Assembly: GCA_039801465.1 (NCBI GenBank)
Contig: JBDRUT010000017.1
Location: forward strand, 1 to 38,394
Direction of reading: 5' to 3'
DNA: 38,394 bases
DNA from: JAOABV01 sp039801465
GTDB taxonomy: Bacteria > Hydrothermota > Tepidihabitantia > Tepidihabitantales > CAIPLT01
The first letter of the stretch is position 1, and each line of letters opens with the position of its first letter. Below, in pieces: positions 24,065-33,123 of the stretch. The notes under the pieces were generated by a model. That model searched no databases and had not been told where the DNA came from. It was given only the letters and a program-made list of their open reading frames with translations. The position numbers and the translations under genes are program-made.

Positions 24065-25973
24065 TTCTCGATTTTAATTCATTTAATATCTTTTGAATAT
24101 TTATTATATTCTCATTATGTTTGTATTTTAAACAATTCTCTAATGCTTTTTGGGCTTTCTGATTATCACCTTTTTTTATGTAAGCAATTGCTAAATTATA
24201 ATAAGTTTGAGCTGAGTTTGGCATAAGTCGAATAGCGGATTCGAATTCTCTTATTGCCTCATCATACAATTTTTTTCTACCATATTCAATCCCAAGGTCA
24301 TTATGTGCTTCTCCGAATTGTGGGTTCAGTTTTATTGCTGTTATAAATTCACTAATTGCATCATCATATCTTCCAGCATCCCGATAAACTGTTCCTAAGG
24401 TGTAATGTAATGACGGAGCTAAATTTTGCGGACTATATTTAATTGCCGTTGTTAAATTCTTGATTGCGTCATCATACTTTCTTAGTTTGTGATAAATTGT
24501 TCCTAATCCGGCATAGCCTTCTGCTGATTTGGGCTCGAATTTAATAAACATCTTAATGTTCTCAATTGCCTTTTCGTAATTATCTATTTGAAAATAAGCA
24601 ATCCCAAGATTATAATACGGTTTTGCGTATGTTGGTGCAAGTAGAATCGCCATTTCAAATTCTTTAATTGCGTCTTGTATTTTGCCTGACTCAAATAGAC
24701 CAATTCCAACATTGTTGTGTCCATGAACTGATTTCGGGTTATTCTTTAAAGTTGCTAACCAAAGCGTATATTCTGATTTAAAATTATAATTTCTTTGGAT
24801 GGTTTTAATTGAGTAAAAAATAATAATCGATACTAAAATGATTAAAGATAGAACTTTAGTGGATTTTCTCAAAATGCCTTTTGACAATATCCATCCTAAT
24901 ACTAAACAAAAGCCAAAAGACGGTATGTAAAGATATCTTTCTGCAAGGAAAAAAGTCTTGGGTAAAATATTTGACACTGGCAGTAAATTAATTAAAAACC
25001 ATGCAATACCAAATGATATAACTTTATTATGACGATAAGTTATTACTGCCAAAAAGATTAAAAAAATTAAAAGCAGCAACGATAGCCAAATATAATCTTG
25101 CAATATTGATGTATACGCGGGAAAATAGTAATCAATATTTAAAGGATGTGGAAAGAATAGTAATTTTACATATTGAGAAAATGCTTTGACTTGTGTTATT
25201 AGTATTGAAAAATAAGAACGATTTCCTGACAGACTATGACCAAAGGAAACGACATCAAATCCAGAAATCTTAAAATTCCAACGGGGTGAGGGAATGGAAA
25301 ATAATAACAAGAATATTATGAATATAATAAGATATGGCAAATAATATTTTAATTCTATCTTATTACCGAAATAAAAATCATAGAGTAAAAGCAATAACGG
25401 AAAGACAAATGCCACTTCTTTCGCGCATAATGCAAAACCGAAACAGATAACACTTGCTAATATTGACACATAGTTTCGAAACATCTGCTGTCTTATATAG
25501 AAAATTAGTCCCAGCATTATAAAAAGCATAACTAAAATCTCTTGCCGATGAGAAATTATTGCTACCGCTTCAGTATGAATTGGATGAGTTGCGAATAATA
25601 AACCAGTTAAGAATGCACCCCATTTTTCTTTCAATATTAAATAAGTGAGAGCATAAATCATAACCGAAGTTAAGATATGAAAGAACATATTTGTTAAATG
25701 AAATCCACACGGTCTTATTCCCCAGATTTTATAATCAGCAAACAGAGTAAAGGTTTCAGTAAGACGATAGCGGTGACATTCGGAAAATAGATTTTTAAAA
25801 TTTCTTATCCATTGATTATCGACAATTTCAAATTTATCATCATAAACAAAACCATTTTTTAATGTATTGAAATAAATAACAAAGGTAAGACCCGTTAAAA
25901 AAAGAATAAAGAATAAATGCCATCCGTAATTTATGATTTCACTTCTTGCTATCGGTTTGCACTTTGACAACAT
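24036..25973 (-). CDS. TMTC-like membrane protein with C-terminal TPR repeats
   Basis: 645 residues. The N-terminal ~400 residues are a polytopic membrane region resembling PMT/GT-C and TMTC (DUF1736-containing) proteins: an early acidic pair in GFVYDDKFEI, LFATHPIHTEAVAIISHRQEI, and LLPVSNILPKTFFLAERYLYIPS. The C-terminal half has six TPRs (from HGHNNVGIGLFESGKIQDAI to LAIAYIKKGDNQKAQKALENCL). TMTC proteins in eukaryotes are O-mannosyltransferases, so a lipid-linked sugar transferase role is plausible but unproven. It heads the five-gene operon. The start is ATG 25973, preceded by GAGGGTCGG; an in-frame TGA upstream excludes a longer protein. Confidence 0.85.
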   Translation of the reverse strand: MLSKCKPIARSEIINYGWHLFFILFLTGLTFVIYFNTLKNGFVYDDKFEIVDNQWIRNFKNLFSECHRYRLTETFTLFADYKIWGIRPCGFHLTNMFFHILTSVMIYALTYLILKEKWGAFLTGLLFATHPIHTEAVAIISHRQEILVMLFIMLGLIFYIRQQMFRNYVSILASVICFGFALCAKEVAFVFPLLLLLYDFYFGNKIELKYYLPYLIIFIIFLLLFSIPSPRWNFKISGFDVVSFGHSLSGNRSYFSILITQVKAFSQYVKLLFFPHPLNIDYYFPAYTSILQDYIWLSLLLLIFLIFLAVITYRHNKVISFGIAWFLINLLPVSNILPKTFFLAERYLYIPSFGFCLVLGWILSKGILRKSTKVLSLIILVSIIIFYSIKTIQRNYNFKSEYTLWLATLKNNPKSVHGHNNVGIGLFESGKIQDAIKEFEMAILLAPTYAKPYYNLGIAYFQIDNYEKAIENIKMFIKFEPKSAEGYAGLGTIYHKLRKYDDAIKNLTTAIKYSPQNLAPSLHYTLGTVYRDAGRYDDAISEFITAIKLNPQFGEAHNDLGIEYGRKKLYDEAIREFESAIRLMPNSAQTYYNLAIAYIKKGDNQKAQKALENCLKYKHNENIINIQKILNELKSRNEKIKSSTP

Positions 25974-26037
25974 CCGACCCTCATTTTTTCATAATATCTT
26001 CCCAACTATTGACTCGTTCTTTATCCTCATCATTTTT

Positions 26038-26066
26038 AGTATACTTTCGCCAATGATTGCTGTCAA
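26038..26066 (-). promoter_or_regulatory. Promoter of the five-gene surface operon
   Basis: On the minus strand TTGACA (26066-26061), a 17-nt spacer and TATACT (26043-26038). Unlike the leaderless promoters, the first gene starts about 60 nt downstream (25973). In that leader a 13-codon mini-ORF begins at ATG 26030, 7 nt after the -10 (MRIKNESIVGKIL), and stops at 25989. Confidence 0.7.
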
Positions 26067-26213
26067 TCCAATCGTGTTAAAACCATTGGAAAAGTTTTTT
26101 CAAACATTGAAATTATCATTATTCTGCTTTTCTGAAAGTCCTGTTTCCTTTCTGATTCTGAACGAAGCTGAGAATTTTAATTTATCTCATAAATAATTCA
26201 ATCAAGTCAAACC

Positions 26214-26241
26214 TTGATTTTATTATTTTTTTTAATAAGAT
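26214..26241 (+). promoter_or_regulatory. topA promoter, short or no leader
   Basis: TTGATT at 26214-26219, a 16-nt spacer, TAAGAT at 26236-26241, then 9 nt and ATG 26251. No Shine-Dalgarno sequence. Confidence 0.55.
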
Positions 26242-26250
26242 ATACAGCAC

Positions 26251-28410
26251 ATGCGAAAATTTGAGAAATTATTAATTGTTGAATCACCGACTAAAGCACA
26301 TACGATAAAAAGGTTGTTAAAAGATCGGTTTAATGTCCTTTCGTCTAAAGGACATATTAAGGATTTACCGAAATCCAAATTAGGCGTTGATATTGATAAA
26401 GGTTTTACGCCCCATTATATTACGATTCGGGGAAAAGCAAAAATAATTAAGGAATTAAAAAATGCCGCAAAAAGGGCTCGGATTATTTATTTAGGTTGTG
26501 ATCCGGATCGCGAAGGTGAAGCAATCGCATTTCATATTGCCGAAGAAATCAGTAAAAACGGCAAAAAAAATATTACTGAAGAGAAATTGCAATCTAATGG
26601 CAACAAGATAAAACGCGTTTTATTCTATGAAATCACTAAAACCGGAATTGAAAAAGGCTTAGCCAATCCAACCGAAATCGACCAATACAAGGTTGCAGCT
26701 CATACTGCCAGAAGAGTATTGGACCGTTTGGTCGGATATTTAGTCTCGCCGATTTTGTGGAAAACAATCAGAGGAGGATTATCTGCGGGTCGAGTTCAAA
26801 CTGTTGCTTTAAGATTAATTGTAGAACGAGAGCGGGAAATTCAGAACTTCATTCCTGAAGAATATTGGTTAATTAGAGCAGTGTTTAAGACCAAACACAA
26901 TGAAGAATTTTCCGCCCTATTAGTAAAAATTAATGGTGCTGAAGAAAAAATAAAAAGCGAAGCAGAAGCCCAAGCAATTAGAAAAGATTTAGGGTTAAAC
27001 TTAGAATATTTTATCTCCAAATTAAATACTTATGAAAAAAGTACTAAGCCGCCACCACCATTTATTACAGCTACTCTGCAACAAGAAGCATCGCGCAAAT
27101 TAGGATTTAGTTCTAAAAAGACAATGTTTATTGCACAACAACTTTTTGAAGGCGTTAAATTAAAAGATGAAGAGACAGGTTTGATTACCTATCCCAGAAC
27201 TGATTCTTTAAGAGTTGCAGAGGAATTTATTAATATTACACGGAATTATATAAAAGAAAAATATGGCGAAAAATATTTGCCGTTAGATATACGAAAATAT
27301 AAAGACCGAGACGAAACTCAAGGAGCGCACGAGGCAATTCGTCCTACTGATATTCGTCGGGTTCCATCAGATATTAGAGAATATTTAACACCAGACCAAT
27401 TTAAACTTTATGATTTAATTTACCGGCGGTTTTTGGCATCACAGATGAGTGATGCGGTATATCTGATAACAGATGTTGAAATTACCGGTGGTAAATATAC
27501 TTTTCAAGCTCAAGGTATTAAACAAAAATTCGTGGGTTTTGAAAAGGTTTATGGAGAAGGACCTGGAGAAAAAGACTTGCCTTTGCTTAAAAATGGCGAA
27601 CAAGTATTTATAAAAACAATTAATGCAGAACAACATTTCACTCAACCACCTGCTCGATATTCTGAAGCCTCTTTAATTAAAAAACTCCAAATTAATGGCA
27701 TTGGTCGACCATCAACTTATGCAACAATCGTTTCCACAATTATGGAAAGGAAATATGTAGAAAAGAAACAAGGTCGGCTTGTGCCCACACGCTTAGGTTT
27801 TATTGTCAATGATATTTTAATCTCAGGCTTTGATAATATTTTTGAAGTTGATTTTACAAAAAAGATGGAAAAGGAATTAGATTTGATTGAAGCTAATAAA
27901 GTAACTTGGCAGAAAGTAGTAAATGATTTCTACCTTCCTTTTAAGGAAGATTTAGAAAAGATAAGTAACAAAACACTTGAAATTAAGAAAAACCATATTG
28001 AAGAATTGGCAGAGAAATGTCCAGAATGCAATAAACCGTTAGTGAGAAGATGGGGACGATATGGACAATTTATCGCCTGTTCAGGTTATCCGGGTTGCAA
28101 ATATATTAAGAAAGAAGAAAACAAAGACCCCTTAAAGTTATTAGAAACAAAATGTCCGGAATGCGGCAAACCATTAACCGAACGAATAAGTCGCTACGGA
28201 AAGTTTATTGCTTGTTCGGGATATCCAGCGTGCAAGTATATTCAACCAACTGTTAAACCTGTACCAATTTTACTGGAAGAAAAATGTCCGCAATGCGGTA
28301 AACCATTAGTAGAACGGCAAGGTCGATTTGGCAAGTTTATTGCCTGTTCTGGATACCCAAACTGTAAATATAAAGCAAGAACTAAAAAATCAACCCATCC
28401 TAGAGAGTAA
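26251..28410 (+). CDS. topA: DNA topoisomerase I (type IA)
   Basis: Relaxes negative supercoils. 719 residues. The Toprim domain opens LLIVESPTKAHTIKRLL with the catalytic Glu and includes GCDPDREGEAIAFH with the metal-binding D-x-D-x-E. The catalytic tyrosine is in TGLITYPRTDSLRV (about 310). HEAIRPTDI and the NGIGRPSTYATIVSTI segment are family hallmarks. The C-terminus has three four-cysteine zinc ribbons (CPECNKPL...CSGYPGCKY, CPECGKPL...CSGYPACKY, CPQCGKPL...CSGYPNCKY), nearly identical to each other. Divergent from the surface operon, and followed by the KOW gene on its own promoter. Confidence 0.98.
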   Translation: MRKFEKLLIVESPTKAHTIKRLLKDRFNVLSSKGHIKDLPKSKLGVDIDKGFTPHYITIRGKAKIIKELKNAAKRARIIYLGCDPDREGEAIAFHIAEEISKNGKKNITEEKLQSNGNKIKRVLFYEITKTGIEKGLANPTEIDQYKVAAHTARRVLDRLVGYLVSPILWKTIRGGLSAGRVQTVALRLIVEREREIQNFIPEEYWLIRAVFKTKHNEEFSALLVKINGAEEKIKSEAEAQAIRKDLGLNLEYFISKLNTYEKSTKPPPPFITATLQQEASRKLGFSSKKTMFIAQQLFEGVKLKDEETGLITYPRTDSLRVAEEFINITRNYIKEKYGEKYLPLDIRKYKDRDETQGAHEAIRPTDIRRVPSDIREYLTPDQFKLYDLIYRRFLASQMSDAVYLITDVEITGGKYTFQAQGIKQKFVGFEKVYGEGPGEKDLPLLKNGEQVFIKTINAEQHFTQPPARYSEASLIKKLQINGIGRPSTYATIVSTIMERKYVEKKQGRLVPTRLGFIVNDILISGFDNIFEVDFTKKMEKELDLIEANKVTWQKVVNDFYLPFKEDLEKISNKTLEIKKNHIEELAEKCPECNKPLVRRWGRYGQFIACSGYPGCKYIKKEENKDPLKLLETKCPECGKPLTERISRYGKFIACSGYPACKYIQPTVKPVPILLEEKCPQCGKPLVERQGRFGKFIACSGYPNCKYKARTKKSTHPRE

Positions 28411-28448
28411 GTTAAACATTTTACTAATTTATCTTTTACCATCACCTC

Positions 28449-28477
28449 TTGACTTTTGATATAATTTCTTTTATGCT
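28449..28477 (+). promoter_or_regulatory. Promoter of the KOW-domain gene, leaderless arrangement
   Basis: TTGACT at 28449-28454, a 17-nt spacer, TATGCT at 28472-28477, then 6 nt and ATG 28484. A closer TATAAT at 28460 is only 5 nt from the -35 and cannot be its partner. Confidence 0.6.
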
Positions 28478-28483
28478 TTTATT

Positions 28484-29617
28484 ATGGCACATGTTTATAC
28501 ACCTGGACTGAAAGTAACAGAAAGGACTTTAGTCCGTAAGGAACGCAGATTACCCTTAAACGGTGAAGTATTGGTAAATCAAGGGCAAACTGTCAAAGGC
28601 GAAGATATTGTGGCGCGGACTTCCTTGCCGGGAGATGTTACAACTGTAAATGTTGCAGGTTTACTTGGAGTACCAGCAGAGGATGTTAAAGGTTTAATGC
28701 TAAAAAAAGTTGGCGACCCCATTAATAAAGACGAGATTTTAGCCCAATCAAAAGGATTTTTTGGTTTATTTAAATCCACGGTAAAGTCACCAATTACAGG
28801 CACTGTTGAAAGCATTTCAGATATTACCGGGCAAGTTATTTTACGAGAAGCACCGCGACCAGTCGAAGTAACAGCATACATTGACGGTGTTGTATCTGAA
28901 ATTTTTCCTAATCAAGGAGTCGCAATTGAAACTGAAGCCAGTTTGATTCAAGGTATTTTTGGTATTGGTGGTGAAACCCGCGGAGAAATTATCGTTGTTA
29001 TTGATAATCCTGCTCAACCGCTAACACGACAAGATATTGACGAATCTTGTAAGGGTAAAATTGTTGTTGGTGGTTCTATTGTTGATTTTGAAACTTTACA
29101 ATGGGCACGTGAGGTTGGGGCTAAAGGTGTGGTCGTGGGCGGTATTGAAGATGCTACTTTGAAAAAGTTTTTAGGATACGATATTGGAGTTGCAATCACA
29201 GGTTCGGAAAAGACTGGTATTACGCTGATGATTACGGAAGGTTTTGGCAAGATGCGGATGGCAGACCATACATTTGCCTTACTAAAATCATTAACTAACA
29301 AAACTGCTTCAATGAATGGTGCAACCCAAATCCGCGCTGGTGTAATTCGACCTGAGTTAATTGTACCATTAGATAGTAAAAAAGTTAGTAGCGAGCAGAC
29401 AAAAAAAAGTAGTTCCATGGATGTTGGATTACAAATCGGTAGTTTAGTCCGAGTGATTCGGGAACCTAATTTCGGAATGATTGGAAAAGTTGTTTCATTA
29501 CCTGTAGAATTAACAGAGATTGAAACGGAATCTAAAGTCCGTATCTTAGAATTAGAATTAGAAGATGGTAAAAGGGTTTTCTTGCCTCGGGCGAATGTAG
29601 AAATAATTGAGAAATGA
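28484..29617 (+). CDS. KOW-domain protein of unknown function
   Basis: 377 residues, cytoplasmic by appearance (no signal or membrane helix). The N-terminal ~150 residues look like two barrel-sandwich (lipoyl/biotinyl-like) units without the modified lysine: NGEVLVNQGQTVKGEDIVAR and SPITGTVESISDITGQVILRE. The middle (about 185-300) is alpha/beta with GKIVVGGSIVDFETLQWAREVG and VGGIEDATLKKFLGYD. The C-terminus (about 320-377) is a KOW/SH3-like barrel (GSLVRVIREPNFGMIGKVVSL, then VRILELELEDGKRVFLPRANVE). I cannot name a function. It is well composed and has its own promoter between topA and the PorQ-like gene. The KOW part suggests RNA or ribosome contact, as inference only. Confidence 0.75.
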   Translation: MAHVYTPGLKVTERTLVRKERRLPLNGEVLVNQGQTVKGEDIVARTSLPGDVTTVNVAGLLGVPAEDVKGLMLKKVGDPINKDEILAQSKGFFGLFKSTVKSPITGTVESISDITGQVILREAPRPVEVTAYIDGVVSEIFPNQGVAIETEASLIQGIFGIGGETRGEIIVVIDNPAQPLTRQDIDESCKGKIVVGGSIVDFETLQWAREVGAKGVVVGGIEDATLKKFLGYDIGVAITGSEKTGITLMITEGFGKMRMADHTFALLKSLTNKTASMNGATQIRAGVIRPELIVPLDSKKVSSEQTKKSSSMDVGLQIGSLVRVIREPNFGMIGKVVSLPVELTEIETESKVRILELELEDGKRVFLPRANVEIIEK

Positions 29618-29686
29618 AAAATGTTTCAGTTGGTTCATATTATTCGCGCCCATTTTAATACCTAATAAGATTGAAAAATATTAATT

Positions 29687-29715
29687 TTGATAGAAAACCA
29701 AATAGAAATCATAAT
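29687..29715 (+). promoter_or_regulatory. Promoter of the PorQ-like gene that fixes its start
   Basis: TTGATA at 29687-29692, a 17-nt spacer, CATAAT at 29710-29715, then 7 nt and an in-frame ATG at 29723. The longest frame would begin at the TTG of the -35 box itself, as with mscS. Confidence 0.55.
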
Positions 29716-29722
29716 CTATTTT

Positions 29723-30673
29723 ATGGGAGTTACAATTCAATTTATGAAAACAAAAAAAACAATTAAATCGTTTTTGCTCTTTATGTGTTTAGGGTTATTT
29801 GTGCTTTACGGTAATTATACAAGTTTTTCTTCACTGCTAATTACTCCCAGCGCAAGAGAAAATGCTTTAGCCGGGACCGGCGTTGCTAATGCGCAGGGGC
29901 CGCAAGCGATGTATTTTAATCCGGCATTAACTGGTGGATTAGAGAAAACTGTGGTCAGTTTTAGTTACAATAATTGGTTTCTTGATATGTATCAACAGAG
30001 CCTGTTTGTAGTTAAACCTTTACCGAGGTTGAATTTGGGACTAGGCATAACCAACTTTAATCAAGGTGAAATAGAATTAAGAACGAATCAGCCAACAGAA
30101 TCAGAAATTGGTCAGTTCTCTCCTGCAGATTTTAGTTTCTATCTTAATCTAAGTCGCAAATTAAATGAAGATGTCTTATTAGGTATTTCTGGCAGATACT
30201 ACTATGAAAAGATTTTAGATTATACTGCAACCGGCTACGGATTGGACGTTGGATTATTATTTAAAGCCTCACCAAAATTTAATTTTGGTTTTTCCGTAAT
30301 TAACTTTGGAAGCACAATGTATTTTATTCGCGATGAATTTTGGTTGCCAACCAGATTTCTAACTGGTATTAATTATGTCTTCAATCTCAGACCAAATATA
30401 AAAACAGTTTTTGTTTCCGACTTGTCCTATTTTGTTTATGATAAAAGAATTGAATTTAACTCAGGAATCGAAACGCAAATCGCGCAACAATACTTTATCC
30501 GCTCAGGGTATAATTTTACTAATTTGATACATCGGCAGAATCAAGATATACCAAATTCTTTTTCATTTGGCTTTGGTACGATAGTGAAAAAGATACGATT
30601 GGAATATGCGTTTACTCCTTATAGGAGTGGACTAGATGATGTTCATCATTTCTCAATCGGTTTCGGATATTAA
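29723..30673 (+). CDS. PorV/PorQ-family outer-membrane protein (PorQ-like)
   Basis: Predicted outer-membrane beta-barrel of the PorV/PorQ group, which act in type IX secretion as shuttle or accessory barrels. From ATG 29723 it has 316 residues; ATG 29744 (MKTKKTIKSFLLF) is the alternative and gives a more standard signal peptide. After the signal come the family hallmarks: TPSARENALAGTGVANAQGPQAMYFNPA, then alternating amphipathic strands ending in an aromatic residue (HHFSIGFGY). Its gene follows the KOW protein by ~105 nt and precedes accA. Supports, with the two sorting-domain proteins and the PorV-like gene at 36830, a working T9SS in this genome. Confidence 0.85.
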   Translation: MGVTIQFMKTKKTIKSFLLFMCLGLFVLYGNYTSFSSLLITPSARENALAGTGVANAQGPQAMYFNPALTGGLEKTVVSFSYNNWFLDMYQQSLFVVKPLPRLNLGLGITNFNQGEIELRTNQPTESEIGQFSPADFSFYLNLSRKLNEDVLLGISGRYYYEKILDYTATGYGLDVGLLFKASPKFNFGFSVINFGSTMYFIRDEFWLPTRFLTGINYVFNLRPNIKTVFVSDLSYFVYDKRIEFNSGIETQIAQQYFIRSGYNFTNLIHRQNQDIPNSFSFGFGTIVKKIRLEYAFTPYRSGLDDVHHFSIGFGY

Positions 30674-30807
30674 TGTTAATACATAAAAAGCCATTCCGAT
30701 TTCAAGATTGTATTTATCTCATAGTACCATACACTATAATAAATTATAACAGATGGGTATCAAGAAATTTTAGAACGATTACATTCAATTTTGAGATTTT
30801 ATAACCA

Positions 30808-31767
30808 ATGGATAATTGGCTTGATTTTGAAAAACCGATAGCAGAAATTTACAATCGGATTCAAGAACTTATTCCGCTGACCGGTTATGAAGATGAAATT
30901 GCAAAATTACGCAGTCAGATGGAAAGATTAAAAATGAAGATATACTCTAATCTTACACCTTGGCAAAAAGTCTTGATGGCACGGCATCCATTAAGACCTT
31001 ATACTCAAGATTACCTTGATTTAATGACTACAGAATTCATTGAGTTAGCTGGTGACCGTGGATATGCGGATGATAAAGCAATCATCGCTGGTCTAGCGAA
31101 AATAGAAGTTTCGGAAAATAGTTATTTAAAGTTAGTAATAATTGGAACTCAAAAAGGCAGAGAGACAAAAGAGAAAATTCTAAGAAATTTTGGAATGCCC
31201 CACCCCGAAGGTTATCGTAAGGCACTCCGAGTAATGAAACTTGCAGAAAAATTTGATTTACCAATTGTAACTTTAGTTGATACTCCCGGTGCTTATCCCG
31301 GAGTCGGCGCTGAAGAACGCGGACAAGCTGAAGCCATTGCCCGAAACCTTAAAGAAATGGCGGTATTAAAAGTACCAATTATTGCAATCATTACTGGCGA
31401 AGGCGGTTCTGGTGGTGCATTGGCATTAGCGCTGGGAAATCGAGTTTTGATGATGGAATATGCAATCTACTCGGTCATATCACCTGAAGGTTGTGCTTCA
31501 ATCCTCTGGCGTGATAGTGATAAAGCCGAAGAAGCAGCAAAAGTATTAAAAATTACTGCTCAGGATTTATTGCAATTTGGTATAATCGACGAAATTATTC
31601 CTGAACCCCTTGGTGGTGCACACCAAGACCACCGGCTTGCAGCACAATATCTTAAACAAAGTATCATAAAAAATCTTTCTGAATTAAGAAGTTTATCAAA
31701 AGAGGAATTAGTAAGTCAAAGAATTGAGAAATTCCAAAACATAGGTATCTATCGAGACCGCGAATAA
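30808..31767 (+). CDS. accA: Acetyl-CoA carboxylase carboxyltransferase subunit alpha
   Basis: Transfers the carboxyl group from biotin-BCCP to acetyl-CoA with AccD, the committed step of fatty-acid synthesis. 319 residues, normal for bacterial AccA. The N-terminal coiled helix (LDFEKPIAEIYNRIQELI) is followed by RHPLRPYTQDYLD, FIELAGDRGYADDKAI, GTQKGRETKEKILRNFGMPHPEGYRKALR, LVDTPGAYPGVGAEERGQAEAIARN and ITGEGGSGGALALALG, the oxyanion and CoA-binding motifs. No accD, accB or accC is in the window. era starts 15 nt after its stop, so they are likely cotranscribed. Confidence 0.97.
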   Translation: MDNWLDFEKPIAEIYNRIQELIPLTGYEDEIAKLRSQMERLKMKIYSNLTPWQKVLMARHPLRPYTQDYLDLMTTEFIELAGDRGYADDKAIIAGLAKIEVSENSYLKLVIIGTQKGRETKEKILRNFGMPHPEGYRKALRVMKLAEKFDLPIVTLVDTPGAYPGVGAEERGQAEAIARNLKEMAVLKVPIIAIITGEGGSGGALALALGNRVLMMEYAIYSVISPEGCASILWRDSDKAEEAAKVLKITAQDLLQFGIIDEIIPEPLGGAHQDHRLAAQYLKQSIIKNLSELRSLSKEELVSQRIEKFQNIGIYRDRE

Positions 31768-31782
31768 CATATTTTAACATCA

Positions 31783-32661
31783 ATGGAACATAAATGTGGT
31801 TATGTAGCGATTTTAGGTCGACCTAATGTTGGTAAATCGACCTTGCTAAATGCACTTCTAAATTTTAAGCTCTCGATTGTTACGCCTAAACCGCAAACAA
31901 CCCGCAATAAAATTTTGGGTATCCTTAACGGTGATGATTACCAAATAATTTTTATTGATACTCCGGGAATTTTGAAACCCCAATATACATTACAGCGACT
32001 AATGCAGAAAGAAATAACCTCAGCAGTTTCGACGGCTGATTTGTTTTTAATTGTGGTTGAACCTTTTTCACCGCCTACTGAAGATGAAATAAATCTTATC
32101 AAAAAAGTCAGTTCCTTTCCAATGATTTTAGCAATCAATAAAATTGACTGTGTTGATAAACCTTCAATATTACCAATTATTGATGCGTATCAGAAATTTC
32201 CTTTTCGAGAAATTCATCCCATCTCAGCGCTTAACCAAGATGGTATTGAAGACCTAAAAAAAAGCATCGTTGATAATTTACCTTATGCTGAGCCCTTTTA
32301 TCCTAAAGACCAATTGAGTGAAAAACCCGAGCGATTTTTTATTGCCGAATTAATTCGGGAAACAATATTTACTAACTACGGTGAAGAGATACCTTATTCT
32401 ACGATTGTCGAAATTGAAGAAGTTAAAGAACGAGAAGTTGGAAAGACCTATATCCGTGCGACAATTTATGTTCAGAAATCGACTCAGCGCGCAATTATCC
32501 TTGGTAAAGATGGAAGCGCGATTAAAAAATTGGGAAGTAACGCACGTAAAAAAATCGAGCAGTTCTTAAATAAACCAGTCTATTTGGAATTATTAGTAAA
32601 AGTCAAAGAAGACTGGCGTGATAACGAATCGTTTATAAAAAATATTCTTTATAAAATATAG
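31783..32661 (+). CDS. era: GTPase Era
   Basis: Ribosome-assembly GTPase that binds the 3' end of 16S rRNA. 292 residues. G1 GRPNVGKSTLLNALL (about 12-26), G2 region PQTTRNKILGIL, G3 DTPGIL, G4 NKID and the SALNQDG G5 are all present. The C-terminal KH domain carries AIILGKDGSAIKKLGSNARKKIE. It begins 15 nt after accA without a clear Shine-Dalgarno sequence. After it there is no gene for 856 nt. Confidence 0.97.
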   Translation: MEHKCGYVAILGRPNVGKSTLLNALLNFKLSIVTPKPQTTRNKILGILNGDDYQIIFIDTPGILKPQYTLQRLMQKEITSAVSTADLFLIVVEPFSPPTEDEINLIKKVSSFPMILAINKIDCVDKPSILPIIDAYQKFPFREIHPISALNQDGIEDLKKSIVDNLPYAEPFYPKDQLSEKPERFFIAELIRETIFTNYGEEIPYSTIVEIEEVKEREVGKTYIRATIYVQKSTQRAIILGKDGSAIKKLGSNARKKIEQFLNKPVYLELLVKVKEDWRDNESFIKNILYKI

Positions 32662-32731
32662 GATAAACTTTAGCAACGACAAATTCAATTTATAAGTACA
32701 ACTTTAAACAATTTACGTTATAAATAATTAG

Positions 32732-32800
32732 GAAGCTCGGAAAAGGTCGCTTTAATTGATTACAGGAATTAAAATAACGATTACAACTATCTGAAAATCA
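32732..32800 (+). repeat. Dispersed repeat, copy B
   Basis: Similar over ~70 nt to the reverse complement of 15597-15666, beginning GGAAGCTCGGAAAAGGTCGC and ending near GAAAATCA. Similarity may fade on for another ~25 nt. Its start can form a short hairpin (GAAGC/GCTTT). Confidence 0.7.
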
Positions 32801-33123
32801 AAGGCATTATTGCCGATGTCGCTAAGGGAACTGCCCAACCAACACTTTGTCCGAAATCTCTAATAAAATTAAATCATCTATACCATTGAATTTTCCCAAA
32901 GATATTTTTAGGATAGCAATCCAATTTTAGACCTATTTAAACTTATCTACAGGTGTCTAAAAGAACTACACTCTCTTAAACCGAGATTAAATAATGTCAA
33001 TTTTACGGAAATTTTGTTAAATTAAATATCAATATATTCCTTATCTTCCGTTTTTTAATTTGGCATCCAGAGGATTCTTTCTATAAGTACAACAAAAATG
33101 CGGATATCCTAAATGAGACGCTC

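Noticed and set aside
25933..26196. 87-codon plus-strand ORF before topA
   Set aside because: It overlaps the start and promoter of the minus-strand surface operon and has no start context; hydrophobic composition follows from AT-rich antisense.
29687..29722. PorQ-like start at TTG 29687
   Set aside because: The TTG coincides with the -35 box TTGATA; the in-frame ATG 29723 follows the -10 by 7 nt.
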